NCBI GenBank assembly: GCA_036494815.1
Contig: DASXNV010000013.1
Coordinates: 1-64,000, forward strand
Direction of reading: 5' to 3'
Origin: Poindextera sp036494815
Lineage (GTDB): Bacteria > Pseudomonadota > Alphaproteobacteria > Caulobacterales > Caulobacteraceae
Length of the DNA: 64,000 nucleotides
Below the pieces are notes generated by a model. That model saw nothing but the letters and a program-made list of their open reading frames with translations. It was not told the DNA's origin and searched no databases. Positions 34,384-43,847 of this stretch are shown here, in pieces; position 1 is the first letter of the stretch, and the number at the start of each line of letters is the position of its first letter. A program made the translations under genes and the position numbers.

Positions 34384-34537
34384 TCCATCGGACGAGGTGT
34401 CGGCCCGAACGCGACTGAGTGGCGGCGAACGAAATATTGTCTACACCGGTCGGAGATTTTGGCGCACACTTGACCCAAGAGCCGTCCTGGGACCCGATGC
34501 TGCGCCCTGAGGCGGCCGCATTCAGGGTGGAGTGACG

Positions 34538-35395
34538 ATGCCGATCAATCCGAAGACGATCACTGTCTTTCTGGACTCGAGTGCGTCGGGACGCAGGCGT
34601 GCGGCCCATGCGGCGGCCTTCGCGCAGCGCTGGGGCGCGCACCTCGTCGGCGTCTATGTGGTGTTCAAAGGCGTGACGTCGCACCCGTCAATGGCCTATG
34701 CGCGCAGCGAGAAGGCGATTGCGGGCGTCATCGCCCATGAACGACGGGTTGAGGACGCCTGCGAATGTACGACGGCGGAAGTTGGCGAACATTTCCAGAC
34801 GCTGTGCGCTGGATTGGGCGTCTCCGCGGAGTTTCGCCCCATTCAACGGGGAAAGACGGCCGAGACGGCGATCATCAACTCGCTTCACTCCGATTTGCTG
34901 GTCATCGGACACCCGGAGCCGAGTGGCCTTCCAGATGACGTGTCGGCCGAGAGGATGCTGCTCGCCAGCGGCGTGCCCCTGCTGATCGTCCCCAACGACT
35001 GGAGAGGCGAGACAATCGGTGAGAAGGTCATGATCGGCTGGAACGCCAGCCCTGAGGCGCGGCGCGCGGTCTCCGACGCCATGTGCCTTCTGGTCGCGGC
35101 CACGTCCGTGACAGCGCTGATCGTGGATCCGGCCGGATGCAAATGGCTTGGCGGAGAGACCGGCTGCGACATTTCTCAGCATCTTGGCCGCCACGGCGCG
35201 CATGTGGCTGTGGAACAGGTGGCCTCGCGGGGCCGTCCGATCGCGGAGGTCATTCTCGACCGCGCCATGCAAAACGGCTCCGACCTGTTGGTGGTCGGCG
35301 CCCGCAACCCGGCCCATCTGGCGGAAATGCTCTTTGGGAACGCCACGCGGACTCTGCTCACGAAAATGCCCGTGCCGGTCATGATTTCGAGGTGA
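34538..35395 (+). CDS. tandem universal stress protein
   Basis: A 285-residue protein with two UspA domains. The first (about 1-140) is degenerate in its ATP site. The second (about 150-285) ends with ILDRAMQNGSDLLVVGARNPAHLAEMLFGNATRTLLTKMPVPVMI, read in parts, with GARN-x9-GN resembling the nucleotide-binding loop. Such tandem proteins are stress-induced and cytoplasmic. GGAG precedes ATG 34538 by five bases. Transcribed alone. Confidence 0.9.
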   Translation: MPINPKTITVFLDSSASGRRRAAHAAAFAQRWGAHLVGVYVVFKGVTSHPSMAYARSEKAIAGVIAHERRVEDACECTTAEVGEHFQTLCAGLGVSAEFRPIQRGKTAETAIINSLHSDLLVIGHPEPSGLPDDVSAERMLLASGVPLLIVPNDWRGETIGEKVMIGWNASPEARRAVSDAMCLLVAATSVTALIVDPAGCKWLGGETGCDISQHLGRHGAHVAVEQVASRGRPIAEVILDRAMQNGSDLLVVGARNPAHLAEMLFGNATRTLLTKMPVPVMISR

Positions 35396-35704
35396 TCGCC
35401 GCCGGCCGAGCTTAGGGCGGCGGCGGCTTGCAGGATCACTGGCCGGGCTGGCGTTGCACAACGCCGGGGAAATCCGACTTAGCGATTTTTTGATTTATAG
35501 ACCGCGCGCACCTTATCGGTTGCGCTCGGGCTACCTACATTCCACACGCCTGACCCAGCGGCGCGCTCAAGACGCCCGCAGACGCGGCATCGCCCTCGGC
35601 GATAGGGGAGAACGTCCGCCGTGATGGGGCATGGCCCAGCGATATAACCTAAGGTCATATGGAATATAGCCTGCCAAGTATGGCTTGAGCGTGTTGGGGG
35701 TTGG
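35396..35704. promoter_or_regulatory. upstream region of the RND efflux operon
   Basis: A 309-base spacer. GGCGTTG-CA-CAACGCC (35450-35465) is a perfect 7-bp dyad, and ATCGCC-CTC-GGCGAT (35589-35603) a perfect 6-bp one; either may be a repressor operator or the stress-protein terminator. The AT-rich stretch 35640-35690 is the likely efflux promoter. No regulator gene is adjacent. Confidence 0.4.
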
Positions 35705-36835
35705 ATGAAGTTATTCTCGGCAACGGCTCTTTGTCTCGGCGGCGCCCTTGCGCTCGCCGCTTGCGGCAAGAAGCCACCGCCGCCACCACCGCCGCCCACA
35801 GTGGGCTATGTCGTCCTGCGAACCGAGCCGGTGACTCTCACCACCGAACTGCCCGGCCGGGTTTCGGCGATGGAATCCTCCGACGTGCGCCCGCAGATCA
35901 GCGGCGTCGTTCGCCGGCGCGCCTTCGTCGAAGGCTCGATGGTCCATGCCGGACAGGTTCTCTATGAAATCGAGGACGCGCCCTACCGCGCCACGCTGCT
36001 CAACGCCCAGGGGCAACTGGCCCAGGCCGAGGCCAATATCCGCTCGACCCAGCTTCAGTCCGACCGCTATCACCAACTCGTAGCGATCAACGGCGTCAGC
36101 AAGCAGGACGCCGACAACGCCGACTCCGCGGCGGCGCAGGCCAAGGCCGCCGTGGTCGCACAGCGCGGCGCGCTGAAGTCGGCCGAGGTCAACCTGGGTT
36201 TCACCCGCATTCGCGCGCCGATCTCGGGGCGTATCGGCCGTTCGCTGTTCACGCCGGGCGCGCTGGTCCAGACCGGCCAGACCGACCCCTTGGCGACTAT
36301 CCAGCGGATGGACCAGGTTTATGTGGACGTCACCCAATCGGCGGCCGACCTGCTCAATCTTCGCGCGGCGACGCATGGTGGCGACGTCACCCAGCCCGGG
36401 CCTGATAGCGCGCGCGTGCAGCTCATCCTGCCCAATGGCGCTGTCTACCCGGACGAGGGCGTGATGCGGTTCGCCGACGTCACGGTGGATCCGACGACCG
36501 GCGCGGTGGACGTGCGGGCGATCTTTCCCAACACGAACGGTGTCCTGCTGCCGGGGCTCTATGTTCGCGCCCGTCTGATCGAAGGGGTGCGGCGACAGGG
36601 GCTTCTGGCGCCGCAGGCCGGCGTCACGCATAACGAGCGCGGGCAAGCCACGGCCCTGGTGCTCGGACCCGGCGATGTCGTGGCCCAGCGGATCGTCAAG
36701 ATCGATCAGGCGGTCGGCGACAAATGGATCGTCATCGATGGCCTGAAGGCCGGTGACAAATTGATCGTCGACGGGCTGCTCAATCTCCATCCCGGCGCCA
36801 AGGTCAACACTCGCCTCGCCGCGGCGGGGAATTAG
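35705..36835 (+). CDS. RND efflux periplasmic adaptor lipoprotein (AcrA/MexA type)
   Basis: A 376-residue membrane-fusion protein. The signal ends in the lipobox LAAC (C20), followed by a run of Pro. Then come the lipoyl/hairpin part (PQISGVVRRRAFVEGSMVHAGQVLYEIEDAPY, read in parts), the alpha-helical hairpin with QAKAAVVAQRGAL, RIRAPISGRIGRSLFTPGALV, and the beta-barrel and membrane-proximal domains. It links the inner-membrane pump to the outer-membrane factor. First gene of the operon; seven bases separate it from the pump. Confidence 0.95.
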   Translation: MKLFSATALCLGGALALAACGKKPPPPPPPPTVGYVVLRTEPVTLTTELPGRVSAMESSDVRPQISGVVRRRAFVEGSMVHAGQVLYEIEDAPYRATLLNAQGQLAQAEANIRSTQLQSDRYHQLVAINGVSKQDADNADSAAAQAKAAVVAQRGALKSAEVNLGFTRIRAPISGRIGRSLFTPGALVQTGQTDPLATIQRMDQVYVDVTQSAADLLNLRAATHGGDVTQPGPDSARVQLILPNGAVYPDEGVMRFADVTVDPTTGAVDVRAIFPNTNGVLLPGLYVRARLIEGVRRQGLLAPQAGVTHNERGQATALVLGPGDVVAQRIVKIDQAVGDKWIVIDGLKAGDKLIVDGLLNLHPGAKVNTRLAAAGN

Positions 36836-36842
36836 AGCGGTC

Positions 36843-39800
36843 ATGTCGCGGTTTTTCATCGACCGGCCCATTTTTGCGTGGGTGATCGCCCTGGTGCTCA
36901 TCCTGGCCGGGGTGCTGGCCATCCGCACCCTGTCGATCTCCCAGTTTCCGCCGCTGGCGCCGCCGCAGATTTCCGTTACGGCGATCTATCCAGGCGCGGA
37001 CGCCCAGACGCTCGAGAACACGACCACCCAGATCATCGAGCAGCAGATGAAGGGGCTCGACCATCTGATCTATTTCTCTTCGACCAGCGACTCGTCCGGT
37101 ACGGCCACGGTCACCATGACCTTCGCGCAGGGAACCAATCCCGACACCGCCCAGGTGCAGGTTCAGAACAAGCTGCAATCGGCGACGGCGCTGCTGCCTC
37201 AGGAAGTGCAGCTGCAGGGCCTTACGGTCGCCAAGTCGGCGAGAAACTTCGCCTTGATCGTCGCGCTGGAATCCGTCGACGGCAGCCACGATCAGGACGA
37301 TCTGGGCGACTATATCGCCTCTCAGATCCAGGATCCTTTGAGCCGCGTCACCGGCGTCGGCGACACGCAGTTCTTCGGATCGCAATACGCCATGAGGATC
37401 TGGCTCGATCCGATCAAGATGGCGAACCTGCAGGTCACCGTAGGCGACGTGACCAGCGCGGTCACCGCGCAGAACGCGCAGGTTTCGGCGGGCCAGATCG
37501 GCGGCCTGCCGACGGTCAAGGGCCAGCGGCTCAACGCCATCGTCAACGTGCAGTCGCGGCTGCAGACGCCGGAGCAGTTCCGCCAGATCCTGCTGCGCAC
37601 CAACACCAATGGTTCGATCGTCAAGCTGGGCGACGTCGCCCGCGTGGAAATCGGCGCGGAAAACGAAGCCTATATTTCACGCTATAATGGTCACCCGGCC
37701 ACCGGACTGGCGATCAAGCTGGCTCCCGGCGCCAATGCGCTGGCCACCATCGGGGCGGTCAAGGCCAAGATGGCGGAACTCTCGACGAGCTTTCCGCCCG
37801 ATATCAAGGTGGTCTATCCGATCGACACCTCGCCCTTCATCAGCCTTTCGATCAAGGACGTCGTGATCACCCTGGGTGAAGCGATCATCCTGGTGTTCCT
37901 GGTGATGCTGGTATTCCTGCAGAACTGGCGGGCCACGCTCATCCCGACCATCGCCGTGCCGGTGGTGCTGCTGGGCAGTTTCGCAGTTCTCTACGTCGCC
38001 GGTTTCACGATCAACACCCTTTCCATGTTCGGCATGGTCCTCGCTATTGGCCTGCTGGTCGACGACGCCATCGTGGTGGTCGAGAATGTCGAGCGCCTGA
38101 TTCACACTGAGGGGCTCTCGCCCAAGGACGCGGCCCGCAAGTCGATGGACGAGATCACCGGCGCTTTGGTCGGTATCGGCATGGTCCTGTCGGCCGTGTT
38201 CCTGCCCATGGCCTTTTTCGGGGGATCGGCGGGCGTTATCTATCGACAGTTCTCCATCACCATCGTCTCTTCGATGGCGCTATCGGTGCTGGTGGCGCTG
38301 ATCCTGACGCCGGCGCTATGCGCTACAATTCTCAAACCCGCGAAAGTCGGGCATGCCCCTGAGAAGGGCTTTGCGGGATGGTTCAACCGCAATTTCGAGC
38401 GGGGCGTCGCCCGCTATGGCGACGGCGTCGAGAAAGCCAACCGTCGCTGGGGACGGACTTTCATCATCTATGGCCTCATCGTCGGCGGCATGGCCTTGCT
38501 GTTCACCAGCCTGCCCGGCGGATTTTTGCCCGACGAAGACCAGGGATTCCTCTTCACCCAGGTGACGCTGCCCACCGGATCGACCGCTGAGCAGACCGAA
38601 GCGGTGATGGCCAAGGTCCGCAAACATTATCTGGTGGACGAGAAGGCCAATGTGGCCGGGCTGTTCACCGCCGCCGGCTTCGGCTTCGTCGGCATAGGCC
38701 AGAATACCGGCCTGGGGTTTGCGACCTTGAAGGACTGGTCGCAAAGGCCCGGCAAGGCCCATAGCGTCCAGGCGGTAGTCCAGCGCGTGTTCCAGCAGTT
38801 GGCGCCGACCATCACCTCGGGCCAGGTCATCGCTTTTGCGCCGCCGGCGGCGTTCGAGTTGGGCAACGCCACCGGCTTCGATTTCGAGCTGAAGGATGTC
38901 GGCAATGTCGGCCACGCCAAGCTGGTGGCCGCGCGTAATCAGCTTTTGGGCATGGCTAGGCAGGACAAGGGATTGGCCCAGGTGCGTCCCAACGGCCTCG
39001 ACGACGTGCCCCAGCTCAAGCTCAATATCGACCATGCCAGGGCGGGGGCGTTCGGCCTTTCCCAGGCGGACATCAACACCACCGTCAGCACGGCGTTCGG
39101 CAGCGCTTTCGTCAACCAGTTCATCGATCGCGGCCGGGTCAAGAAGGTCTATGTCCAGGCCGACGCGCCCTATCGCACCGGGCCGCAGGACCTGAACAAT
39201 CTCTATGTGCGCGGAGCCTCGGGGACGATGGCCCCGGTCTCGGCCTTCGCCAACAGCGAATGGATCTACGGCCCGACGCGGCTGGAGCGCTACAATGGCG
39301 AACCCGCCATGGAGATCCAGGGCTCACCCACGCCCGGCGAGAGCACGGGGACGGCCATGGCCCGCATGGAGGCGCTGGCCAAGAAGCTTCCCCCTGGCAT
39401 CGGCTATGAATGGACCGGCCTGTCCTATGAGGAGAAGGCTTCCGGCGGGCAGGCGGGAGGGCTCTACGCGCTCTCGCTGCTGATTGTCTTTCTCAGCCTC
39501 GCCGCCCTTTATGAGAGTTGGTCGGTGCCCATCGCAGTGCTGCTCGTGGTGCCGCTGGGCGTGATCGGCGCCCTGGCGTCGGCCCACATCACCGGCCTCA
39601 ATAACGATATCTATTTCCAGGTCGCCCTGATCACCACCATTGGCGTTTCGGCCAAGAACGCCATCCTGATCGTCGAATTCGCCGAAGAGCGCATGAAGAT
39701 GGGCATGAACGCCGCCGACGCCGCGTTGGCGGCCGCCAAACTGCGGTTGAGGCCGATCCTGATGACGTCCTTCGCCTTCATCTTCGGCGTTTTGCCGCTG

Positions 39801-39980
39801 GCCCTTTCCCACGGCGCGGGCTCCGGCGGGCAGAACGCGATCGGCCGCGGCGTCATTGGCGGCATGCTTTCGGCGACGGTGCTGGCCATTTTCTTCGTGC
39901 CGGTCTTCTTCATCGTCGTAAAGCGCCTGTTCCGGCAGGACCAGCCGCCCGCTGTCACCGCGCCGGCGGGGGAGGGGTGA
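36843..39980 (+). CDS. RND multidrug efflux pump (AcrB/MexB type)
   Basis: A 1045-residue HAE1-family proton antiporter with the expected 12 TM helices and two large periplasmic loops. FFIDRPIFAWVIALV is the family N-terminus, and GLLVDDAIVVVENVER carries the proton-relay Asp pair in TM4. Later blocks include GGFLPDEDQGFLFTQVTLP and SAKNAILIVEFAEERM. It should export hydrophobic or amphipathic compounds from the periplasm or membrane. Its stop overlaps the start of the outer-membrane factor gene (TGATG). Confidence 0.97.
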   Translation: MSRFFIDRPIFAWVIALVLILAGVLAIRTLSISQFPPLAPPQISVTAIYPGADAQTLENTTTQIIEQQMKGLDHLIYFSSTSDSSGTATVTMTFAQGTNPDTAQVQVQNKLQSATALLPQEVQLQGLTVAKSARNFALIVALESVDGSHDQDDLGDYIASQIQDPLSRVTGVGDTQFFGSQYAMRIWLDPIKMANLQVTVGDVTSAVTAQNAQVSAGQIGGLPTVKGQRLNAIVNVQSRLQTPEQFRQILLRTNTNGSIVKLGDVARVEIGAENEAYISRYNGHPATGLAIKLAPGANALATIGAVKAKMAELSTSFPPDIKVVYPIDTSPFISLSIKDVVITLGEAIILVFLVMLVFLQNWRATLIPTIAVPVVLLGSFAVLYVAGFTINTLSMFGMVLAIGLLVDDAIVVVENVERLIHTEGLSPKDAARKSMDEITGALVGIGMVLSAVFLPMAFFGGSAGVIYRQFSITIVSSMALSVLVALILTPALCATILKPAKVGHAPEKGFAGWFNRNFERGVARYGDGVEKANRRWGRTFIIYGLIVGGMALLFTSLPGGFLPDEDQGFLFTQVTLPTGSTAEQTEAVMAKVRKHYLVDEKANVAGLFTAAGFGFVGIGQNTGLGFATLKDWSQRPGKAHSVQAVVQRVFQQLAPTITSGQVIAFAPPAAFELGNATGFDFELKDVGNVGHAKLVAARNQLLGMARQDKGLAQVRPNGLDDVPQLKLNIDHARAGAFGLSQADINTTVSTAFGSAFVNQFIDRGRVKKVYVQADAPYRTGPQDLNNLYVRGASGTMAPVSAFANSEWIYGPTRLERYNGEPAMEIQGSPTPGESTGTAMARMEALAKKLPPGIGYEWTGLSYEEKASGGQAGGLYALSLLIVFLSLAALYESWSVPIAVLLVVPLGVIGALASAHITGLNNDIYFQVALITTIGVSAKNAILIVEFAEERMKMGMNAADAALAAAKLRLRPILMTSFAFIFGVLPLALSHGAGSGGQNAIGRGVIGGMLSATVLAIFFVPVFFIVVKRLFRQDQPPAVTAPAGEG

Positions 39981-41428
39981 TGCGCGGCGCCTGGTCATTC
40001 GTCGCGCTCGGCGCGGTCCTGGTGACCGGTTGTGTCGATCTCGCGCCCGCCTATCACCGTCCCGCGCCGCCAACGCCGGCGCACTTCCCGACCGGGCCGG
40101 CCTATCCGGCCCCGGCCGCAGCACCCCAGCCTGTGGTCGGCTGGCGCGACTTCTTCTCAGACCCCAAGCTGAAGGCGGTTATCGACCAGGCTCTGGCCAA
40201 TAATCGCGACCTGCGCGTGGCCGTGGCCAATATCGCCGCCGCCCGGGCGCAATACCATGTCCAGCGCGCCGCCCTGTTCCCGACGGTGGGCGCCAAGGCC
40301 GCAGCCACCTATGGCCAGGAGCCCACCAGCGTCATCGCCGGCGGTGCGGCGCCCAGCGGCGCCGGGAGCACTTATAACGAACGGCTCTACAGCCTGACCG
40401 CCGGCGCCAGCGCCTATCAGCTCGATCTGTTCGGCAAGGTGCGCGATCTGACCCGGTCGGCGCAGGAGCAGTATTTCGCCACCCGCCAGGCCCGCGACGC
40501 CGCCCAGATCACTCTGGTCTCCGAGGTCGCCGCCGACTATCTGATCGTGGGCTCCGACCGCGCGTTGCTAAAGATCGCCGAGGACACGCTGCAGAGCGGA
40601 ACCGAGACCTTGGAGGTGACGAAGCGTCGCTTCGAGGCCGGGGTCGATTCCGAGCTCGATGTCAGCCAGGCGCAAACTATCGTCCAGCAGGCGAGATTTG
40701 ATGTCGCCCGGCTGACAACCCAGGTCGCCCAGGACCGGAACGCCCTGGATCTGGTGGTGGGCGCGCCGGTGGGCGATGACCTGCTGCCGTCTGGCGTTGG
40801 CGAACCGATCGTCGTGCTGCAGCGGTTGCCGGCGGCGCTGGACTCCAGCGTGCTGCTCGGCCGGCCAGACGTGCTCCAGGCTGAGGACCAGCTTCGCGGG
40901 GCGAACGCCAATATCGGTGCGGCCCGGGCGGCGTTCTTTCCCAGCATCGAGCTGACCGGTTCCGGCGGCGTCACCAGCCTGGCGCTGTCGACCCTGTTCA
41001 GGGGCGCATCGGAAACCTGGAGTTTCACGCCGACCATCGGCCAGACGATCTTCGACGCCGGCGCCAACCGCGGCAATCTGGACTTCGCCAAGGCGCAGCG
41101 CGAGGTCAGCGTCGCCAACTACGAAAAGGCCATTCAGACCGCTTTTCGAGAGGTGGCCGACGCCCTGGCCCAGCGCGGCACAATCGATGAACAACTGGCA
41201 GCCCAGCAGGCTCTGACCGCCGCTGCGGCCAACACCTTTCGCCTTTCGACAGCGCGCTATGAGCAGGGCAGCGACACCTATTTGAATGTGCTGATCGCTC
41301 AACGCACCCTTTATTCGGCGCGTCAGACACTGGTCGCGACCCGTCTTGCCGAGGCGACCAATCTGGTGACGCTGTACGCCGCCCTGGGCGGCGGACTGAA
41401 CGCGCCGACCGCGCCGGAGGGTCGGTGA
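39980..41428 (+). CDS. outer-membrane efflux lipoprotein (OprM/NodT type)
   Basis: A 482-residue outer-membrane factor. The lipobox VTGC (C18) ends the signal. Two OEP repeats follow with the long periplasmic helices (NNRDLRVAVANIAAARAQY, FFPSIELTGSGG, AYEKAIQ-like NYEKAIQTAFREVADALA). It forms the trimeric exit duct for the RND pump. The ATG at 39980 is preceded by GGGGAGGGG and overlaps the pump stop by one base. Last gene of the operon. Confidence 0.95.
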   Translation: MRGAWSFVALGAVLVTGCVDLAPAYHRPAPPTPAHFPTGPAYPAPAAAPQPVVGWRDFFSDPKLKAVIDQALANNRDLRVAVANIAAARAQYHVQRAALFPTVGAKAAATYGQEPTSVIAGGAAPSGAGSTYNERLYSLTAGASAYQLDLFGKVRDLTRSAQEQYFATRQARDAAQITLVSEVAADYLIVGSDRALLKIAEDTLQSGTETLEVTKRRFEAGVDSELDVSQAQTIVQQARFDVARLTTQVAQDRNALDLVVGAPVGDDLLPSGVGEPIVVLQRLPAALDSSVLLGRPDVLQAEDQLRGANANIGAARAAFFPSIELTGSGGVTSLALSTLFRGASETWSFTPTIGQTIFDAGANRGNLDFAKAQREVSVANYEKAIQTAFREVADALAQRGTIDEQLAAQQALTAAAANTFRLSTARYEQGSDTYLNVLIAQRTLYSARQTLVATRLAEATNLVTLYAALGGGLNAPTAPEGR

Positions 41429-41661
41429 ATATTTGACGCTTCCCCCAAGCTCATGCCTGACGAATAGCCTCGCCGGACCTTAAGGGCGAGGGAAGGCGGC
41501 CTATCGCTAAAAGCCGACTTAAGGCGGTTCGGGCTCACTACGGACCGGATTCGCCGAAACTGAATCCGGCAGTGTCTACCGCGCGGCGCAGCACAACGCC
41601 TAGGAGCCAGGGCGATTTCAACCGAGGGGGTCACAGTGGCTGAGGTCGGCGAATCTTCCCG
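41429..41661. repeat. convergent spacer with an inverted repeat
   Basis: CCGGATTC (41545-41552) and GAATCCGG (41562-41569) form a perfect 8-bp stem with a nine-base loop, between the efflux operon and the convergent AraC gene. It may act as a terminator, though no U-run follows. Nothing else is recognisable. Confidence 0.35.
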
Positions 41662-42708
41662 TTAACCCACGCCCCCCGGTCGAACCGGCGCCGCCACGCC
41701 CGCGCCACCTGCCGCCTCGCGTCGCCGCCAGTCTGACGGCGCCAGACCGAACCGGCCGTGGAACCAGCGGGTGAAGGTGCTGGACTGGCTGTAGCCCAAA
41801 AGCTGGCTGACGCGGGTCAGGGTAAAAGCCTCGTTGGCCACGAAGCGTAGCGCGAGGTCACAGCGTACTTCGTCGAGCACCTGACGGAAGTCCGCGCCCT
41901 GGTCGGCCATGCGGCGCTGCAGGGTCCGTTGTGGAACACCGATGCTTTCGGCGACCCGCTCCAGCGTCGCCTGGCCGGTTGGCAGGAGGAGATGAATGGC
42001 TTTTTGCACCTCGCCGAGGATCGACCTCTGGCCGGCTCGCGGCAGCGTGTCGACAAAGTTTCGGGCGTAGCCGGCCATCACCGGATCGGCCGACGGGTTG
42101 GCGCGGTCTAGATCGGCCAAGCTGCAGACCACCCCGTTGAAATCGCTGTCGAAGATCACTTCGTGCCCAAACAGGCGATGGTGCACGGATAGGTCTCTCG
42201 GCGCGCCGTGTGTGAATTCGACGCTGAGCGGGCGCCAGCGGGCGCCGAGCAAGGCGCGGAAGATGCGCACCAGCACCCCGACCGCCAGTTCATAGGCCTG
42301 TCGGGCGCCGGTCGGGCTGGTCAACAGCAGGTCCTCTCGGACCACCACCGCGCTAGCGGTCTCCTCCACCTGGATGATGAGAGTCTCGTTCACCAGGTGG
42401 CGATACTGGCCGAGCGTGGTCAGCACCTCGCGCAGGGTCGGCTGGTGGGTGATCAGCAGGCTAAGGGCGCCGAAATCCGACAGTCGGCGCGACTCGGCCA
42501 TCCTCAGGCCGAAGGTTTCACACTCGGATTCCAATGCGGCGGCCTCAAGCAGCGCCACCACCTTGGCCGCCGGTATACGCAGATCCGTCAGGGTCAGGAC
42601 GCGCGGATCCAGCCCCATCTGGCGCACAAGGCGCGCAGGATTGAGCCCAAACTGCCGCGCGACCTCGGCAAAATTCATCAGAGTGGCTGTGCGAACCGTG
42701 GGCGCCAT
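41662..42708 (-). CDS. AraC-family regulator with arabinose-binding-like N-domain
   Basis: A 348-residue regulator of the OruR/AgmR-like group. Residues about 10-190 form the AraC-binding-type N-domain (NFAEVARQFGLNPARLVRQMGLDPRVLT, read in parts; FGLRMAESRRLSDFG). The C-terminal helix-turn-helix pair is at about 235-330 (ATLERVAESIGVPQRTLQRRMADQG, TRVSQLLGYSQSSTFTRWFHGRFG). The ATG at 42708 gives the family start; the longer frame runs into the divergent gene. Divergence from the quinone-oxidoreductase operon and a 21-bp direct repeat between them mark it as that operon's regulator. Confidence 0.9.
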   Translation of the reverse strand: MAPTVRTATLMNFAEVARQFGLNPARLVRQMGLDPRVLTLTDLRIPAAKVVALLEAAALESECETFGLRMAESRRLSDFGALSLLITHQPTLREVLTTLGQYRHLVNETLIIQVEETASAVVVREDLLLTSPTGARQAYELAVGVLVRIFRALLGARWRPLSVEFTHGAPRDLSVHHRLFGHEVIFDSDFNGVVCSLADLDRANPSADPVMAGYARNFVDTLPRAGQRSILGEVQKAIHLLLPTGQATLERVAESIGVPQRTLQRRMADQGADFRQVLDEVRCDLALRFVANEAFTLTRVSQLLGYSQSSTFTRWFHGRFGLAPSDWRRREAAGGAGVAAPVRPGGVG

Positions 42709-42729
42709 GGCTATCCGAACGGGCGAAGT

Positions 42730-42763
42730 TTGGCGTGAAATGTATAGCGATTGGCGTGAATTG
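42730..42763. promoter_or_regulatory. AraC-type operator, two direct repeats 21 bp apart
   Basis: TTGGCGTGAAATG (42730-42742) and TTGGCGTGAATTG (42751-42763) match at 12 of 13 positions with a start-to-start distance of 21 bp, two helical turns. Tandem same-face half-sites of this kind are the norm for AraC-family proteins. They lie between the AraC regulator and the operon starting at 42853. Confidence 0.65.
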
Positions 42764-42852
42764 CAAAATCCCGTTCGCGGCCCGGACCTAGGGTCTTCCC
42801 GATCCGGCAGAGACGCAAAGCCTCGCCCGGTCCAAGACCAGGGAGAATGATC

Positions 42853-43824
42853 GTGGCCAAGGCTGTCAGGTTTCACGAGGCGGGTGGGCCGCAAGTCCTG
42901 CGATATGAGGACGTCGAGGTCGGCGACCCTGGACCGGGCGAGGCGCGCGTGCGCCATGTGGCCGTCGGCCTGAACTTCGCCGACACCTATTTCCGCTCCG
43001 GCTACTACCCGGTCTCGCCCCCCTGCGGCATCGGCGTCGAGGCGTCGGGCGTGGTCGAGGCGGTCGGCGCGGGAGTCACGAACGTCGCGCCTGGCGACCG
43101 CGTCGCCTATACAGGCAGCCCCCTGGGCGCCTATTCGACGCAGCGGGTCATGCCGGCGGGCGTGCTGGTCAAGCTGCCCGAGACCATCGCCTTCGAGACC
43201 GCCGCCGCCATGATGATGCGCGGCCTGACCTGCGCCTACCTGCTGCGCCGCATCGCTCCGCTGAAGGAAGGCGACACCGTGCTGCTGCACGCCGCCGCCG
43301 GCGGGGTCGGACTGATCTTCTGCCAGTGGGCCAAGCTATTGGGCGTTGACGTGATCGGCGTGGTCTCCACCGAGGAGAAAGCCGAACTCGCCCGGGCGCA
43401 CGGAGCCGCCCACACAGTCCTGTCGCGCGAGGACGTGCCGGCCCGGGTGCGCGAGATCACCGGCGGCGTCGGGGTTGCGGTCGCCTATGACAGCGTCGGC
43501 AAGGACACGGTCATGTCCTCGCTGAACGCGCTGAGGCGGCGGGGCCTGCTGGTCGCTTTCGGCACCGCCTCAGGCCCGATCCCGCTGATCGACGCCATGG
43601 ACCTGGTGACTAAGGGCTCGCTGTTCGTCACCCGCCCGGCTCTGGCCGACTATCTGGCTGAGCCCGCCGACCGCGTCGAGCTGGCGGGCGAGCTGTTCGG
43701 CCATGTGGGCGCGGGCCGGATCAAGATCGAGATCAACCAGACCTATGCGCTGCAGGATGCGGTCAGGGCGCACCAGGACTTGGAGAGCCGCAAAACCACC
43801 GGCTCTTCGATCTTCGTGCTCTAG
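42853..43824 (+). CDS. NADPH:quinone oxidoreductase (QOR type)
   Basis: A 323-residue zeta-crystallin-like medium-chain reductase without structural zinc: KAVRFHEAGGPQVLRYEDVEVGDPG at the start (read in parts), GIGVEASGVVEAVGAG, and the NADPH-binding HAAAGGVGLIFCQWAK. It probably reduces a quinone or enone. GGGAG precedes the GTG at 42853 by seven bases; the ATG at 42847 sits too close to it. First gene of the five-gene operon; 23 bases separate it from the dioxygenase. Confidence 0.9.
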   Translation: MAKAVRFHEAGGPQVLRYEDVEVGDPGPGEARVRHVAVGLNFADTYFRSGYYPVSPPCGIGVEASGVVEAVGAGVTNVAPGDRVAYTGSPLGAYSTQRVMPAGVLVKLPETIAFETAAAMMMRGLTCAYLLRRIAPLKEGDTVLLHAAAGGVGLIFCQWAKLLGVDVIGVVSTEEKAELARAHGAAHTVLSREDVPARVREITGGVGVAVAYDSVGKDTVMSSLNALRRRGLLVAFGTASGPIPLIDAMDLVTKGSLFVTRPALADYLAEPADRVELAGELFGHVGAGRIKIEINQTYALQDAVRAHQDLESRKTTGSSIFVL

Positions 43825-43847
43825 CTATCCGCAAAGAGAGCTGAACC

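Noticed and set aside
34440..34500. FNR/FixK-like box upstream of the universal stress gene
   Set aside because: TTGACCC lacks the matching half-site; no palindrome of the TTGAT-N4-ATCAA type.
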